DNA of 6,818 bases from UBA668 sp049318165 (GTDB lineage Bacteria > Actinomycetota > Acidimicrobiia > Acidimicrobiales > Ilumatobacteraceae), in the NCBI GenBank assembly GCA_049318165.1, contig JBMOGW010000194.1:1-6818 (forward strand), in the 5' to 3' direction. Below, piece after piece: positions 6,372-6,818 of this stretch. Numbering within the stretch: the first letter of the stretch is position 1; the number at the start of each line of letters is the position of its first letter. The notes under the pieces are model-generated. The model saw only the letters and a program-made list of their open reading frames with translations. It was not told the DNA's origin and searched no databases. The position numbers and the translations under genes were made by a program.

Positions 6372-6818
6372 CCGACGCGATCAGCATTCCCAGCTCGACC
6401 AACATCGAGCCCCGCAGCAGCACCTCGGCCAAGGCACCGAAGGACGACGCGCCCGCCGACGCATTCGCGATGCTCCTGGCATCGCTGCAGGCGGTGATCC
6501 CCGCGGTGCCGCCGGCGGTGACGCCCACCGGGTCACCCCCCGCATCGGCGGGCGACGGTGAGCAGCCCGCAACGGTCGCCACCGTCGCGACGGCGGGCCT
6601 GGTGGCAGGCGACCTCGCCGCTCCTGCCCCGATGGCGTCTGCCGCACCTGCGACGACGCCTGCTCCGGCCCCCGCCGCACTCACCACGGTGCCGGCCGAA
6701 CTCGCCACGGCACCCGCCGCGCTCGCCGAGGCACCCGCTGCGCTGCCCTCGCTGGCCGCCGTGACCGTCGGTCCGGCACCGAAGTCCGAGACGACCGGCA
6801 CCGAGACGACCGGCACCG
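6368..6818 (+). CDS. fliK: FliK, flagellar hook-length control protein (5' part, runs off the window)
   Basis: FliK is secreted during hook assembly, measures its length and switches export specificity from hook to filament substrates. Only the N-terminal 150 codons are here; the frame has no stop up to the window edge, and the C-terminal switch domain is missing. The N-terminus has a Ser/Thr-rich stretch (1-20) and DAFAMLLASLQAVIP (31-45), a hydrophobic segment typical of FliK N-termini. The rest is an Ala/Pro/Thr-rich, presumably extended ruler region with imperfect heptads (105-130) and ETTGT repeats (141-150). GTG 6368 overlaps the fliJ stop (GTGA) and has a strong GGAGG at 6356-6360 with a 7-nt spacer. 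FliK is poorly conserved, so the call rests mainly on position directly after fliJ and on composition; another secreted Pro/Ala-rich flagellar protein is less likely. Confidence 0.8.
   Translation, partial: MTDAISIPSSTNIEPRSSTSAKAPKDDAPADAFAMLLASLQAVIPAVPPAVTPTGSPPASAGDGEQPATVATVATAGLVAGDLAAPAPMASAAPATTPAPAPAALTTVPAELATAPAALAEAPAALPSLAAVTVGPAPKSETTGTETTGT
6680..6763 (+). repeat. Imperfect 21-bp (7-residue) repeats in the FliK ruler region
   Basis: Three consecutive in-frame 21-nt units encode LTTVPAE, LATAPAA and LAEAPAA (FliK residues 105-125), followed by a decayed fourth, LPSLAAV. The units share the pattern L-x-x-x-PA-x. The second and third units are most alike at DNA level (CTCGCC, then GGCACCCGC in each), which suggests local duplication rather than chance composition. 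The repeat lies in the part of FliK expected to act as the extended ruler. Confidence 0.65.
6788..6818 (+). repeat. Perfect 15-bp tandem repeat encoding ETTGT, cut by the window edge
   Basis: GAGACGACCGGCACC is present twice in perfect tandem (6788-6802 and 6803-6817), and the last base of the window (G) is what a third copy would begin with. The unit is a multiple of three, so copy-number changes would lengthen or shorten FliK by five residues without shifting the frame. The full array length cannot be seen. Confidence 0.75.

Noticed and set aside
4237..6816. 859-codon open frame on the minus strand
   Set aside because: It lies antisense to the well-supported end of fliG, fliI, fliJ and fliK. 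GC-rich third positions suppress stops in the antisense frames; its translation shows low-complexity runs and no family signature.
1..6818. Mobile element, CRISPR, tRNA, defence or other novel system
   Set aside because: No transposase, integrase, inverted terminal repeats, spaced repeat array or tRNA-like structure was seen; essentially all DNA is accounted for by flagellar genes.

Overview
This window is one continuous piece of a flagellar basal-body and export operon, entirely on the + strand. The DNA is very GC-rich, most junctions are 4-nt overlaps (GTGA or ATGA), and many genes start with GTG. The flgB-flgC-fliE-fliF-fliG order and the codon usage suggest a high-GC, single-membrane bacterium, most likely an actinomycete-like lineage. 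This taxonomic placement is an inference; no taxonomic marker gene is present.

Layout: fliH (14-682), flgB (679-1062), flgC (1065-1478), fliE (1481-1795), fliF (1797-3464), fliG (3461-4480), a 101-nt gap (4481-4581), fliI (4582-5943), fliJ (5940-6371), and the 5' part of fliK (6368 to the window edge, still open). No promoter or intrinsic terminator is visible, so transcription presumably starts upstream and continues past the end. Apart from the fliG-fliI gap, genes are separated by at most 5 nt or overlap.

How they work together: FliF forms the MS ring in the membrane. FliG binds the cytoplasmic C-terminus of FliF and makes the torque-bearing rotor face. FliE joins the MS ring to the proximal rod, which FlgB and FlgC help build. 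FliH, FliI and FliJ form the ATPase complex (peripheral stalk, ATPase, central stalk) that feeds substrates to the export gate. FliK is the secreted ruler that sets hook length.

The gene content is ordinary flagellar machinery; I see no sign of a new defence, mobile or metabolic system. The points worth a second look are (1) fliH placed ahead of flgB rather than in its usual slot between fliG and fliI, (2) the only real gap in the operon lying exactly in that vacated slot and holding two adjacent hairpins with competing pairings, (3) in-frame tandem repeats in the FliK ruler region, one of them cut by the window edge, and (4) a nearly invariant Shine-Dalgarno spacing at the gene junctions.
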